In this document: piece by piece, positions 18,271 through 29,576 of the stretch
How the letters are laid out: each line of letters starts with the position of its first letter
How positions within the stretch are numbered: the stretch's first letter is position 1
Assembly (NCBI GenBank): GCA_014377705.1
Contig: JACMPC010000136.1
Span: forward strand, 1 to 44,161
Direction: 5' to 3'
DNA: 44,161 bases
Source: Dermatophilaceae bacterium
GTDB lineage: Bacteria > Actinomycetota > Actinomycetes > Actinomycetales > Dermatophilaceae
The notes under the pieces: model-generated
Databases searched by the model: none
What the model was told of the DNA's origin: nothing
The model's input: the letters and a program-made list of their open reading frames with translations, nothing else
Program-made: the position numbers and the translations under genes

Positions 18271-18293
18271 CGGCCCGAACTGAGTTCGGGCCG
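18271..18293 (+). promoter_or_regulatory. Intercistronic hairpin atpH-atpA
   Basis: CGGCCCGAAC-TGA-GTTCGGGCCG is a perfect ten-base stem with a three-base loop, ending 21 bases before the atpA start. The atpH-atpA gap is 181 bases, large for this operon. The hairpin leaves the AGGAGAGAG ribosome binding site free, so it may protect the F1 message from exonucleases. Confidence 0.6.
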
Positions 18294-18314
18294 CATACGA
18301 GGAGAGAGACACTG

Positions 18315-19952
<1,638 letters not shown>

Positions 19953-19960
19953 GCTCCTGT

Positions 19961-19985
19961 CGGGTGGTCGCCGGCCGACCACCCG
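19961..19985 (+). promoter_or_regulatory. Intercistronic hairpin atpA-atpG
   Basis: CGGGTGGTCG-CCGGC-CGACCACCCG is a perfect ten-base stem with a five-base loop, starting nine bases after the atpA stop. No T-tract follows, and the downstream genes complete the same enzyme, so processing or attenuation is more likely than full termination. Confidence 0.6.
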
Positions 19986-20067
19986 GCACCCGCTCACCGG
20001 GCAGCAGCCGGCGAGCACGTCATACGGACCCAAACACCACGAACCTACTCAGGAGAGGCGGGATCAT

Positions 20068-20967
20068 ATGGGAGCGCAGATGCGGGTCTACCGCCAGCGC
20101 ATCCGGGCCGTCCAGGCGACCAAGAAGATCACCCGGGCGATGGAGCTCATCGCGGCGTCCCGGGTCGTCAAGGCTCGTCAGCGGGTCGCCGAGTCCACGC
20201 CGTATGCGCGGGCGGTCACCCGGGCCGTGTCCGCCGTCGCGACGTTCTCCAACGTCGACCACCCGCTGACCACGGAGCACCCGCAGGTGCGACGCGCGGC
20301 CATGGTGGTCATCACCAGCGACCGCGGCCTGGCCGGGGCCTACTCCTCGGCAGTGCTCAAGGAGAGCGAGAGGCTGGCTGAGCTGCTGCGCGGGGAGGGC
20401 AAGGAGGTCACTCCCTACCTGGTGGGCCGCAAGGCGGTGGGGTTCTACAAGTTCCGCCGTCGCGAGTACGCCCACGAGTGGTCGGGATTCTCCGACAGCC
20501 CCAAGTACGAGGTCGCGCGCGAGATCGGTGAGCGGATCACTGACGACTTCATCAAGGAGTATGACCTCGGTGGTGTCGACGAGGTCCATGTGGTCTTCAC
20601 CCGGTTCGTCAGCATGGTCACCCAGGAGCCCGAGGTCATCCGGCTGCTTCCCCTGGAGGTTGTGGAGGGCACCGAGGCGCCGGACCCCGATGATGTGCTG
20701 CCCCTGTACGAGTTCGAGCCCAGCGCCGAAGAGGTGCTGGACGCCTTGTTGCCGAAGTACGTCACGTCCCGGCTGTTCAATGCGTTGTTGCAGTCGGCGG
20801 CCTCCGAGCTCGCTGCCCGGCAGCGTGCGATGAAGTCCGCGACGGACAACGCCGAGGAGCTCATCCGCAAGTACACCCGACTGGCCAACCAGTCGCGGCA
20901 GGCCGAGATCACCCAAGAGATCAGCGAAATCGTGGGCGGCGTCGAAGCCCTCGCGTCCGCCAAGTAA
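20068..20967 (+). CDS. atpG: ATP synthase F1 subunit gamma
   Basis: Central rotor shaft, 299 residues. The N-terminal coiled helix ([21 protein letters not shown]), the core [15 protein letters not shown] and the C-terminal helix ([20 protein letters not shown]) with [15 protein letters not shown] are all typical. An insertion rich in acidic residues around 205-230 is common in actinobacteria. ATG 20068 gives [12 protein letters not shown] and is preceded by AGGAGAGG. It ends 17 bases before atpD. Confidence 0.96.
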   Translation: MGAQMRVYRQRIRAVQATKKITRAMELIAASRVVKARQRVAESTPYARAVTRAVSAVATFSNVDHPLTTEHPQVRRAAMVVITSDRGLAGAYSSAVLKESERLAELLRGEGKEVTPYLVGRKAVGFYKFRRREYAHEWSGFSDSPKYEVAREIGERITDDFIKEYDLGGVDEVHVVFTRFVSMVTQEPEVIRLLPLEVVEGTEAPDPDDVLPLYEFEPSAEEVLDALLPKYVTSRLFNALLQSAASELAARQRAMKSATDNAEELIRKYTRLANQSRQAEITQEISEIVGGVEALASAK

Positions 20968-20975
20968 GAGGGTAG

Positions 20976-22448
<1,473 letters not shown>

Positions 22449-22475
22449 CCTCACCTCTTCGTCACCTTATTGTGG

Positions 22476-22522
22476 CGAAACCACCGAACGGTGCCGGTGA
22501 TGCCGGGAGCGCGGTGGTTTCG
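22476..22522 (+). promoter_or_regulatory. Long inverted repeat atpD-atpC
   Basis: CGAAACCACCG at 22476-22486 pairs perfectly with CGGTGGTTTCG at 22512-22522 around a 25-base loop that can itself fold (GCCGG...CCGGG). It lies 28 bases after the atpD stop in a 184-base gap before atpC. The ACCACCGAA core recurs in the terminator-like repeat at 43797-43840. Confidence 0.6.
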
Positions 22523-22632
22523 AAGCAAGAGGAAGGTGGTGGACACGCTGCGGGGCGTACCACGCCCGGGTGGACCGGTCATTGGCTGATGGCCGTTAGA
22601 GTTGTCGAACACGAGAGCGAGCGGAGGAACCG

Positions 22633-22905
22633 TTGAGCAAGTTGCACGTGGAGCTCGTTGCCGCGGATCGCAAGGTCTGGGAGGGCGACGCCAAGCAAAT
22701 CAGTGCGCGGACGATCGACGGCGAACTGGGCATCCTGCAGGGTCACACGCCACTGCTGGGGGTTTTGGTCAGCGGCGACGTCCGGATCGAGACGATGTCG
22801 GGCCAGATTCACACGGCCACGATCGACAGCGGCTTCCTGTCTGTCGATCACGACCGGGTCACCATCGTCGCCGAGGCTGTTGACGCCTCCCGGATCAACT
22901 CCTGA
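22633..22905 (+). CDS. atpC: ATP synthase F1 subunit epsilon, short form
   Basis: 90 residues, comprising only the N-terminal beta-sandwich that binds gamma and the c-ring (LHVELVAADRKVWEG, GELGILQGHTPLLGVL). The two C-terminal inhibitory helices of the 130-140-residue epsilon are absent, so ATP-dependent inhibition by epsilon is not expected. TTG 22633 has GGAGG at 22623-22627, five bases upstream. It is separated from the DUF2550 gene by only seven bases. Confidence 0.93.
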   Translation: MSKLHVELVAADRKVWEGDAKQISARTIDGELGILQGHTPLLGVLVSGDVRIETMSGQIHTATIDSGFLSVDHDRVTIVAEAVDASRINS

Positions 22906-22912
22906 GTCCACG

Positions 22913-23353
22913 GTGCATGAACTGTGGCTCACCAGCGAACTGCTGGTTGGCGGCTGCCTGTTCATCCTCACGGGCGTTCTGGGCTTCGTCTTCATCCGGC
23001 GAAGGCTGATCGCGCGCGGCAAACCTCTCACGGTCTGCGCGCTGCGAGAGCCAGGGGATGACAAGTGGCGCTTCGGGCTGGCGCGCTATGGCACGACCGG
23101 CCTCGAGTGGTTCAAGCTCGCCGGGGTCTCGCTGCGCCCGGCCAGGCGCTGGGAGCGCGCGCTCCTGGATTTCGGTGCCAGCCAGCCTCTTCCGGTGGGT
23201 GAACGGCCCGAGATCCTCATCGGCGGGGCCCTGAGGGTCGACTGCAGCTACCGCGGGGAGCATTTTGAGCTCGCCCTGGCGCGAGCCCCCTGCACGGCCC
23301 TGCGCTACTGGCTGGAGGCCTCCCCGCCCGGCCGAAACGTCAACGTCGCCTAG
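22913..23353 (+). CDS. DUF2550 family membrane-anchored protein
   Basis: 146 residues. One N-terminal membrane segment (ELLVGGCLFILTGVLGFVFI) is followed by a short basic stretch and a cytosolic beta-rich domain (DDKWRFGLARYGTTGLEWFKL). DUF2550 genes commonly follow atpC in actinobacteria, but the function is unknown. GTG 22913 is the start, seven bases after the atpC stop. The 3' end abuts an IS remnant, but the protein appears complete. Confidence 0.82.
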   Translation: MHELWLTSELLVGGCLFILTGVLGFVFIRRRLIARGKPLTVCALREPGDDKWRFGLARYGTTGLEWFKLAGVSLRPARRWERALLDFGASQPLPVGERPEILIGGALRVDCSYRGEHFELALARAPCTALRYWLEASPPGRNVNVA

Positions 23354-23354
23354 C

Positions 23355-23925
23355 TCCCGCAAAGGGAGGGTGCGCCAGTCCAGCCCGCAAAGCTGAGGGA
23401 CCGGGCCGCCAGTCAACCCCGAGCCCAGGGACCGCCTGGGTAACGGACCGCGCACGGCTTCGATGTCCCGGCCGAATTTGTTCGTCTCTGCCAGCAGGAT
23501 CTGCCCTGGCCTGGACGCGGCCAGGGCGGGGTCGCCGTAGAGCAGGTCGAGTAGGACTTTGGCGTTCGTCGGCTTTGGCGCCGGTGAGCGCGTACCCGAT
23601 GGGCAGGCCGTGCAGGGTCGCGACCAGGTGCAGCCGAAGGCCGCAGAAGAACCTGGAATGGTTTGCGCAGTAACGGTATTCGGCCCGACCAGCCAGGTAC
23701 GGGAACAAGTGGCGTAGGTGCTCGTGGGCGAACCGCAGCTAGCGGGCCACACTGGTGTAACCCAGCAGCGCCTGCATCACCGACAGTGTCACCGTCTTCG
23801 CATCGGAGATCACCGGCGCGAAGCCCACCTTGGGCTTCAAAAATCCGATGCGGGTTGTCTTTGAGCAAGTCATCGGTGCGGACCTACAGTGTTGTTGACA
23901 GGGTGTCCAGGTCAGCGTCCACGCC
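23355..23925 (-). pseudogene. IS982-family transposase remnant
   Basis: Fragments in several reverse frames match one IS982-type transposase: VDADLDTLSTTL then TAG, a DDLLKDNPHRIF piece, PKVGFAPVISDAKTVTLSVMQALLGYTS then a stop, HLFPYLAGRAEY, HSRFFCGLRLHLVATLHG with LPIGYALTGAKADER, and LLAETNKFGRDIEAVRG. The jump from LAGRAEY directly to RYCANHSRFF indicates an internal deletion of perhaps 80 residues, and the C-terminal part is missing. No terminal inverted repeats were recognised. The element sits between the DUF2550 and cobalamin adenosyltransferase genes. It cannot be active. Confidence 0.82.
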
Positions 23926-24025
23926 GAGCCTGCGGGTTCAGCGTTGGGTAGAGAACGCTGATTCTGGGCACCCTTCAAGCACTGCGGAGCACGACACGCC
24001 AGCCGTACCCCTTGGAATCAGCCAT

Positions 24026-24658
24026 CTAGTGCTTGGCAGGTGCCTTCGCCCGGCCGCCGCCCGGCTGCCAGAGCACGTCCCCGCCGATCTCGAGGTTTGC
24101 CACCCGCCCCAGGATGAACAACAGATCCGAGAGCCGGTTGAGGTACTTGGCGGTGATCAAATTGATCCCTCCCACGCCCTTGGGGCTGCCCACGGGTGCC
24201 GGCTGATCGCCGTACGTCTCGAGGGCTGTCCAGGCCGAACGCTCGGCGCGGCGTGTCACCGTCCGGGCCACGTGGAGGTAAGCCGACCCCGGGGTGCCGC
24301 CGGGAAGGATGAATGAACGAAGCTTTTCGAGCTCGTCGTTGAACCGGTCGCAGTCAGCCTCGAGCTCGTCAATCCAGATGTCCTGTACCCGCAGCGGCGG
24401 GTACTCATAGCTGGCCGCCAGAGGCGTGCACAGGTCAGCGCCGACATCAAAGAGGTCGTTCTGGATCCGGATCAGGACTGTGCGGATGTCCTCGCGCAGC
24501 GCGCCGCAGGTGACCGCGACGCCGATGGTGCTGTTGGCCTCGTCAGTGTCCGCGTAGGCAATGAGCCTGGCGTCCGTCTTGGTGGTGCGGCTGAAGTCGC
24601 CCAATGCCGTGGTTCCGTCGTCGCCGGTCCGGGTGTAGATACGTGTCAAGTTCACCAT
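24026..24658 (-). CDS. PduO-type ATP:cob(I)alamin adenosyltransferase
   Basis: 210 residues. It transfers the adenosyl group of ATP to cob(I)alamin to make adenosylcobalamin, the cofactor of acyl-CoA mutases. The N-terminal TRIYTRTGDDGTTALGD, IQNDLFDVGADL, FILPGGTPGSAYLHVARTVTRRAER and YLNRLSDLLFILGR are the family hallmarks (MMAB/PduO, not the CobA/BtuR type). ATG 24658 has AGAGGA upstream on the reverse strand; upstream in-frame sequence overlaps murA and is not conserved. It diverges from murA across 41 bases. The ethylmalonyl-CoA mutase encoded 2 kb away is a likely client. Confidence 0.93.
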   Translation of the reverse strand: MVNLTRIYTRTGDDGTTALGDFSRTTKTDARLIAYADTDEANSTIGVAVTCGALREDIRTVLIRIQNDLFDVGADLCTPLAASYEYPPLRVQDIWIDELEADCDRFNDELEKLRSFILPGGTPGSAYLHVARTVTRRAERSAWTALETYGDQPAPVGSPKGVGGINLITAKYLNRLSDLLFILGRVANLEIGGDVLWQPGGGRAKAPAKH

Positions 24659-24687
24659 GGACGGAATCCTCTCAGACTTAGCGACGG

Positions 24688-24693
24688 TAGGCT
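24688..24693 (+). promoter_or_regulatory. -10 element of a probably leaderless murA
   Basis: TAGGCT fits TANNNT and ends six bases before GTG 24700, placing the transcript start at or next to the start codon. There is no Shine-Dalgarno sequence, which supports leaderless translation. No good -35 is seen. Confidence 0.5.
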
Positions 24694-24699
24694 CACCAT

Positions 24700-25980
24700 G
24701 TGCAAGAGCGCTTTCGTGTGGTCGGGGGAACCAGCCTGCGGGGAGAGGTGTCTGTCGTTGGCGCCAAGAACAGTGCCCTGAAGCTGATGGCGGGGTCCTT
24801 GCTGGCTGTGGGACGGACGCGCCTGACCAATGTCCCGGCAATCGTTGACGTGACGATCATGGCCGAGCTGTTGCGCCGGCTGGGGTGCACGGTCGACTAT
24901 GACGCCGACGCCGGTGTGGTCGAGCTCGACGTCCCTGACACCATCCAGCATCAGGCCGACTATGAGCTGGTCCGGGCCCTGAGGGCGTCGATCTGTGTCC
25001 TGGGACCGCTGGTGGCCCGGTGCGGCCGGGCGGACGTGGCGGTTCCCGGTGGCGACGCGATCGGGTCCAGAGGTCTGGACATGCACGCGGCGGGCCTGGA
25101 GACACTGGGCGCCACGGTGCGCGTCAACCACGGTTACCTCATCGCCGAAGCGCCCGGCGGCCTGCACGGCGGGGACATCCGCCTCGACTTCCCCAGTGTC
25201 GGTGCGACCGAGAACATCCTGATGGCAGCGGTGCTGGCCAAGGGAAAGACCCGCGTGACGAACGCCGCGCGCGAGCCTGAGATCTGCGACATCGCCGCGT
25301 TCCTGTGCGAGATGGGTGCCCAGATCGAGGGCGCAGGAACGTCGGTCATCGACGTCGAGGGCGTCAGCAGCCTGGAGGCGGTGACCCACGAGGTCGTTCC
25401 GGACCGCATCGCGGCCGGCACGTGGGCTTTTGCGGCGGCCACCACCGGTGGCGACGTCGAGGTAGTTGGCGCTGCGCCGGCACACCTGCGCCCGGCGTTG
25501 AACCTGTTGGCCGGCGCCGGTTCGGAGATCACGGAGACGGACCGCGGATTCCGGGTGACAACCCTGGGGCGCCGGTCGGCGTTCGACGTGGCCACGTTGC
25601 CCTATCCCGGGTTCCCCACCGACCTTCAACCCTTTGCGCTGGTCTACAACGCCGTGGCGCAGGGCAGCGCGATGGTGACCGAGAACGTGTTCGAGGCGCG
25701 ATTCCGCACCGTGCAGGAGCTTGCCCGTCTGGGCGCTGAGGCGCGTGTCGACGGCCACCACGTCATGCTGCACGGCGTCCAGCGGCTCTCGGGAGCCCCG
25801 GTGCAGGCCAGCGACATCCGGTCGGGGGCGGCCCTCGTGATCGCCGGTCTGGTCGCCGATGGTGTCACGACAGTCGGCCGGGCGAGTCACATCGACCGCG
25901 GCTACGCCGGTTTTGCCGAGGCACTGCGCGGTCTCGGGGCCGATGTCACCCGTGAGCCGGACGAAGAGCCGTTCCTCTGA
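24700..25980 (+). CDS. murA: UDP-N-acetylglucosamine 1-carboxyvinyltransferase, Asp-type
   Basis: First committed step of peptidoglycan synthesis: adds enolpyruvate from PEP to UDP-GlcNAc. 426 residues in the two-domain EPT fold, with [12 protein letters not shown] near the N-terminus and [10 protein letters not shown] in the C-terminal half. The active-site loop reads [15 protein letters not shown], so Asp119 stands where most bacteria have the Cys that fosfomycin alkylates. The same Cys-to-Asp change in Mycobacterium tuberculosis gives intrinsic fosfomycin resistance. GTG 24700 is the start; the ATG two bases earlier is out of frame. Confidence 0.95.
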   Translation: MQERFRVVGGTSLRGEVSVVGAKNSALKLMAGSLLAVGRTRLTNVPAIVDVTIMAELLRRLGCTVDYDADAGVVELDVPDTIQHQADYELVRALRASICVLGPLVARCGRADVAVPGGDAIGSRGLDMHAAGLETLGATVRVNHGYLIAEAPGGLHGGDIRLDFPSVGATENILMAAVLAKGKTRVTNAAREPEICDIAAFLCEMGAQIEGAGTSVIDVEGVSSLEAVTHEVVPDRIAAGTWAFAAATTGGDVEVVGAAPAHLRPALNLLAGAGSEITETDRGFRVTTLGRRSAFDVATLPYPGFPTDLQPFALVYNAVAQGSAMVTENVFEARFRTVQELARLGAEARVDGHHVMLHGVQRLSGAPVQASDIRSGAALVIAGLVADGVTTVGRASHIDRGYAGFAEALRGLGADVTREPDEEPFL

Positions 25981-26135
25981 CCCCCCCGGGTGCCTTCACT
26001 GCTTACCACCGCGGAGGCGACCGTTACCGGATTGTTACCTTTCGTCGCTGGGTGACTGAGCACCCGGAGGCGTAGAAATAGGACTAGTCACGAGCCGGGT
26101 GCGCGGGCGAGGACGGTGTCTCGAGGGGGCAGGAC

Positions 26136-26534
26136 ATGGCCTTGACGACTTGTGGGGAACGGTCGGCATGCGTGCAGGAGATCCGCGTCGGCCGGGAGGT
26201 CGCCGTCCTGGGTCGTCTTGATGTGATCACCGTCGCAGACGTCAGGGTGGCGCTGCATGACATCCTTGCCCGGGGGGCCGGTGACCTGCTGATCCACCTC
26301 GCCCAGGCGGAGGTCCATGACGCCACCGGGCTCGGCGTGATCGTTGGCTTCCATCATCGCGCACGCAGGCTTGGACGCAGGCTGGTGCTTGTTGATGTCT
26401 CGCCCCGCCTCGACCGGCTTCTGCGGGCATCCCGGCTGCAACAGACGCTCCTGCGGGTGCCGGCCGAGCACGTGGCCACCGTGCTGCCCGCCACCGGGAC
26501 AGGGCCGCCAACCACTGAGGTCGCCACCTGCTGA
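26136..26534 (+). CDS. STAS-domain protein (anti-sigma-factor antagonist-like)
   Basis: 132 residues. A single STAS domain spans about 15-115: EIRVGREVAVLGRLDVITVADVR, LLIHLAQAEVHDATGLGVIVG and VDVSPRLDRLLRASRL. The usual DSSGLG phosphorylation motif reads DATGLG, so Thr would be the acceptor if it is phosphorylated. Family members bind anti-sigma factors or regulate other partners. No anti-sigma factor or sigma gene is adjacent. ATG 26136 is preceded by GAGGGGGCAGG. It stops 83 bases before the mutase gene, which appears to have its own promoter. Confidence 0.78.
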   Translation: MALTTCGERSACVQEIRVGREVAVLGRLDVITVADVRVALHDILARGAGDLLIHLAQAEVHDATGLGVIVGFHHRARRLGRRLVLVDVSPRLDRLLRASRLQQTLLRVPAEHVATVLPATGTGPPTTEVATC

Positions 26535-26604
26535 GGTCGCCACCCGCTGAGACTGTGGCGTCTTTCACCGACTGAGTACCTCCCTGCGGGGCCACGCCAG
26601 CCGG

Positions 26605-26610
26605 TACATT
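26605..26610 (+). promoter_or_regulatory. -10 element of a probably leaderless mutase gene
   Basis: TACATT fits TANNNT and ends seven bases before ATG 26618. No ribosome binding site precedes the ATG. This suggests a leaderless transcript. Confidence 0.45.
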
Positions 26611-26617
26611 CGGCGGT

Positions 26618-28669
26618 ATGTCACCGGCAGAGACGGATCGCCCCAGCAAGGACCCCGCGTGGGTCATGCGCACGTACGCCGGTCACTCCAGCGCTACCGC
26701 CAGCAACGAGCTCTTCCGGCGCAACCTGGCCAAGGGGCAGACCGGCCTATCGGTGGCCTTCGACCTGCCGACCCAGACCGGCTACGACCCTGACCACTCG
26801 TTGTCCAGCGGCGAGGTGGGCAAGGTTGGCGTGCCGATCTCGCACATCGGTGACATGCGAGCGCTCTTTGCCGACATACCACTGGCCCAGATGAACACGT
26901 CGATGACCATCAACGCCACCGCCATGTGGCTGCTCGCGATGTACCAGGTGGTCGCCGAGGAGCAGGCACTCACGGCAGGTCAGGATCCGGCGGCAGCGGT
27001 GCGGGGGCTCACCGGGACGATTCAGAACGACATCATCAAGGAGTATCTTTCCCGCGGGACCTACGTCTTCCCGCCGCAGCCCTCGCTGCGCCTGATCACC
27101 GACGTCGTGGTCTACGCGGTCGCCGAGATCCCCAGGTGGAACCCGACCAACATCTGCAGCTATCACCTGCAGGAGGCCGGCGCGACGCCGGTGCAAGAGA
27201 TCGCGTACGCCATGTGCACCGCGATCGCCGTTCTGGACGCCGTGCGCGACTCCGGACAGGTCCCTGCCGAGCGCTTCGGCGAGGTCGTCAAGGCGGTCTC
27301 CTTCTTTGTCAACGCAGGCGTCCGGTTCGTCGAGGAGATGTGCAAGATGAGGGCGTTCGTGCAGCTCTGGGACGAGCTGACCCTGCAGCGGTATGGCGTG
27401 ACCGACCCCTCCCAGCGCCGCTTCCGGTATGGCGTCCAGGTCAACTCGCTGGGCCTGACCGAGGCTCAGCCGGAGAACAACATCCAGCGAATCGTGCTGG
27501 AGATGCTCGCGGTCACCCTCTCCAAGGACGCGAGGGCCAGGGCGGTGCAGCTGCCCGCCTGGAACGAGGCGCTGGGGCTGCCCAGGCCGTGGGACCAGCA
27601 GTGGTCGCTGCGGATGCAGCAGGTGCTGGCGTTCGAGTCGGACCTGCTGGAGTATGACGACCTCTTCGCCGGATCCAGCGTGGTCGAGGCCAAGGTGGCG
27701 GAACTGCTCGCGGGAGCCAGGGCAGAGATCGACCGGGTCCAGGAGATGGGCGGTGCCGTCGCCGCTGTCGAGTCGGGATACATGAAGTCGGCGATGGTGG
27801 CCTCACACTCGTTGCGGCGCCAGCGGATCGAGGCCGGCCAGGACATCGTGGTGGGCGTCAACACGTTCGTCACGACCGAGCCGAACCCTCTCACCGCCGA
27901 CCTTGATACGGCGATCATGACCGTGGACCACGACGTCGAGGCCAAGGCGGCAGCCGCGGTCGTGCAGTGGCGCAGGGACCGGGACGCCACCGAAGCCGGG
28001 CGTTCCGCCGCTGAGTCCGCGCTCGCCCGGCTGACCCGGGACGCGCAGTCCGGGACCAACCTGATGGCGGCGTCCTTGGACGCCGCGCGGGCTGGTCTGA
28101 CCACGGGGGAGTGGGCCCAGGCGTTGCGGGACGTCTTCGGCGAGTATCGAGCTCCCACAGGGGTCTCCGGTTCCGTGGGGGTCAGTGAGGCGGCTGTGGG
28201 CGGAGACCTCGCACAGGTACGCGAGCGTGTGCGCGCCACCAGCAAGGAGCTCGGCCAACGACTGCGCCTCCTGGTCGGCAAGCCCGGCCTGGACGGACAC
28301 AGCAACGGCGCCGAGCAGGTCGCTGTGCGGGCTCGTGATACCGGGTTCGAGGTCATCTACCAGGGCATCCGGCTCACTCCCGAGGAGATCGTCGCCGCGG
28401 CCGTGGCCGAGGACGTGCACTGCGTCGGTCTCTCGATCCTTTCTGGCTCGCACATGGTGCTGGTTCCGCGGGTGCTGGATGGCCTCAAGGCGGCCGGCGC
28501 CGGTGACCTCCCGGTCATCGTCGGCGGCATCATTCCAGACCGGGGCGCTGCACAGTTGCGTGACCTGGGGGTGGCCGCCGTGTTCACCCCCAGAGACTTC
28601 GGGCTGACCGAGATCATGGGAGGCATAGTGGACGTGATCCGAACCGCCCGCGGCCTGCCCGCGCAATAG
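26618..28669 (+). CDS. meaA: Ethylmalonyl-CoA mutase (MeaA), B12-dependent
   Basis: 683 residues in one chain. The N-terminal TIM-barrel mutase domain (to about 530) has SVAFDLPTQTGYDPDHSLSSGEVG and MNTSMTINATA; the C-terminal cobalamin-binding domain has DGHSNG at 559-564, with His561 as the lower cobalt ligand, then GLSILSGSH and GGIIP. The sequence and length match the MeaA/ethylmalonyl-CoA mutase branch, which turns (2R)-ethylmalonyl-CoA into methylsuccinyl-CoA, better than two-subunit methylmalonyl-CoA mutase. The distinction is from motif memory and could be confirmed by alignment. Crotonyl-CoA carboxylase/reductase and the epimerase in the same window support it. A block of CCTAGG inverted repeats follows the stop. 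Confidence 0.88.
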   Translation: MSPAETDRPSKDPAWVMRTYAGHSSATASNELFRRNLAKGQTGLSVAFDLPTQTGYDPDHSLSSGEVGKVGVPISHIGDMRALFADIPLAQMNTSMTINATAMWLLAMYQVVAEEQALTAGQDPAAAVRGLTGTIQNDIIKEYLSRGTYVFPPQPSLRLITDVVVYAVAEIPRWNPTNICSYHLQEAGATPVQEIAYAMCTAIAVLDAVRDSGQVPAERFGEVVKAVSFFVNAGVRFVEEMCKMRAFVQLWDELTLQRYGVTDPSQRRFRYGVQVNSLGLTEAQPENNIQRIVLEMLAVTLSKDARARAVQLPAWNEALGLPRPWDQQWSLRMQQVLAFESDLLEYDDLFAGSSVVEAKVAELLAGARAEIDRVQEMGGAVAAVESGYMKSAMVASHSLRRQRIEAGQDIVVGVNTFVTTEPNPLTADLDTAIMTVDHDVEAKAAAAVVQWRRDRDATEAGRSAAESALARLTRDAQSGTNLMAASLDAARAGLTTGEWAQALRDVFGEYRAPTGVSGSVGVSEAAVGGDLAQVRERVRATSKELGQRLRLLVGKPGLDGHSNGAEQVAVRARDTGFEVIYQGIRLTPEEIVAAAVAEDVHCVGLSILSGSHMVLVPRVLDGLKAAGAGDLPVIVGGIIPDRGAAQLRDLGVAAVFTPRDFGLTEIMGGIVDVIRTARGLPAQ

Positions 28670-28671
28670 AC

Positions 28672-28783
28672 AAACCTAGGTATCGTGCTCGGCATCAACG
28701 CCCAAACCTAGATGTCTTGCCATGGTCGGTGCCCGCACGGTCCCTAGGTTTGCGGGGTCAGGACCGGCACGGTCCCTAGGTTT
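28672..28783. repeat. Four-copy CCTAGG inverted-repeat block between meaA and nucS
   Basis: AAACCTAG(G/A) units start at 28672 and 28704, and reverse-orientation CACGGTCCCTAGGTTT units start at 28736 and 28768, exactly 32 bases apart throughout. The outer copies are better conserved than the second. It is the same architecture as 5905-6005. The block lies between convergent meaA and nucS and can form long hairpins, so it may also end transcription. Confidence 0.93.
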
Positions 28784-28787
28784 GCGG

Positions 28788-29483
28788 TTAGAAGAGGCGT
28801 GAGGTGACGTCGTCGATGCCCTTGAGCGCGTCGTAGTCCAGGGTCACGCACCGGATGCCGCGGTCCTTGGCCAGGGTGCGCGCCTGCGGCTTGATCTCCT
28901 GGGCGGCGAACACGCCGACCACAGGTGCCAGATGGGGGTCGCGGTTCATCAGCTCCAGATAGCGGGTGAGCTGCTCGACGCCGTCGATGTCCCCCCGGCG
29001 CTTGATCTCGACGGCGACGGAGTTCCCTGAGGCGTCCTTGCACAGGATGTCGACCGGGCCGATGGCGGTCATGAACTCCCGGCGTACCAGCGTGTAGCCC
29101 TCGCCGAGGGTGGCGATGTGCTCGGCCAGCAGCCGCTGCAGGTGGGCTTCGGCGCCGTCCTTCACCAAGCCGGGGTCAATGCCGAGGTCATGGTCGGAGT
29201 CGTGCAGCACCTCGTGCAGCTGAACCCGCAGGTGGTCGTCGGACTTGGCATGCTGCACCTCCCAGACCAGCTCGACGCCCTTGGCGATCTCGTCGTCCTC
29301 GGGGGCCACCTCGGCCATGGCGCAAGGGGGCGACATCCAGTTCAGCGGCTTGTAGGAGCCACCGTCGCTGTGAACGAGCACGGACCCGTCTGCCTTGACC
29401 ACCAGCAACCGGGTCGCCAACGGCAGGTGGGCCTGAAGCCGACCTTCATAGTCCACGCTGCACCGCGCTATCACCAGTCGCAC
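28788..29483 (-). CDS. nucS: Mismatch-specific endonuclease NucS/EndoMS
   Basis: 231 residues. NucS replaces MutS/MutL in many actinobacteria by cutting both strands at mismatches. The C-terminal nuclease domain has GPVDILCKD with [10 protein letters not shown] (Asp and Glu-x-Lys catalytic set), QLTRYLELM and a terminal SRLF that resembles the clamp-binding tail of the family. The N-terminal domain starts [19 protein letters not shown] 29483 is the start; the frame is open for another 600 codons upstream, but that part is antisense to the next gene. A TAAGAT seven bases before the GTG suggests a leaderless transcript. Confidence 0.94.
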   Translation of the reverse strand: MRLVIARCSVDYEGRLQAHLPLATRLLVVKADGSVLVHSDGGSYKPLNWMSPPCAMAEVAPEDDEIAKGVELVWEVQHAKSDDHLRVQLHEVLHDSDHDLGIDPGLVKDGAEAHLQRLLAEHIATLGEGYTLVRREFMTAIGPVDILCKDASGNSVAVEIKRRGDIDGVEQLTRYLELMNRDPHLAPVVGVFAAQEIKPQARTLAKDRGIRCVTLDYDALKGIDDVTSRLF

Positions 29484-29490
29484 GGCGGGA

Positions 29491-29496
29491 ATCTTA
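29491..29496 (-). promoter_or_regulatory. -10 element of a probably leaderless nucS
   Basis: On the reverse strand TAAGAT is followed by seven bases and then the GTG start codon. There is no Shine-Dalgarno sequence. Confidence 0.5.
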
Positions 29497-29576
29497 CCGA
29501 GCGCTTCGGGGAACGTGATCATCGCCTCGCGCGGTGAGGTCTGCACCAGCCCGAATCCTCTGGCAGACTCAGCGGC

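Noticed and set aside
26040-26090. Alternative-sigma promoter before the STAS gene
   Set aside because: TAGAAAT and nearby sequence are suggestive, but no paired element at good spacing was found.
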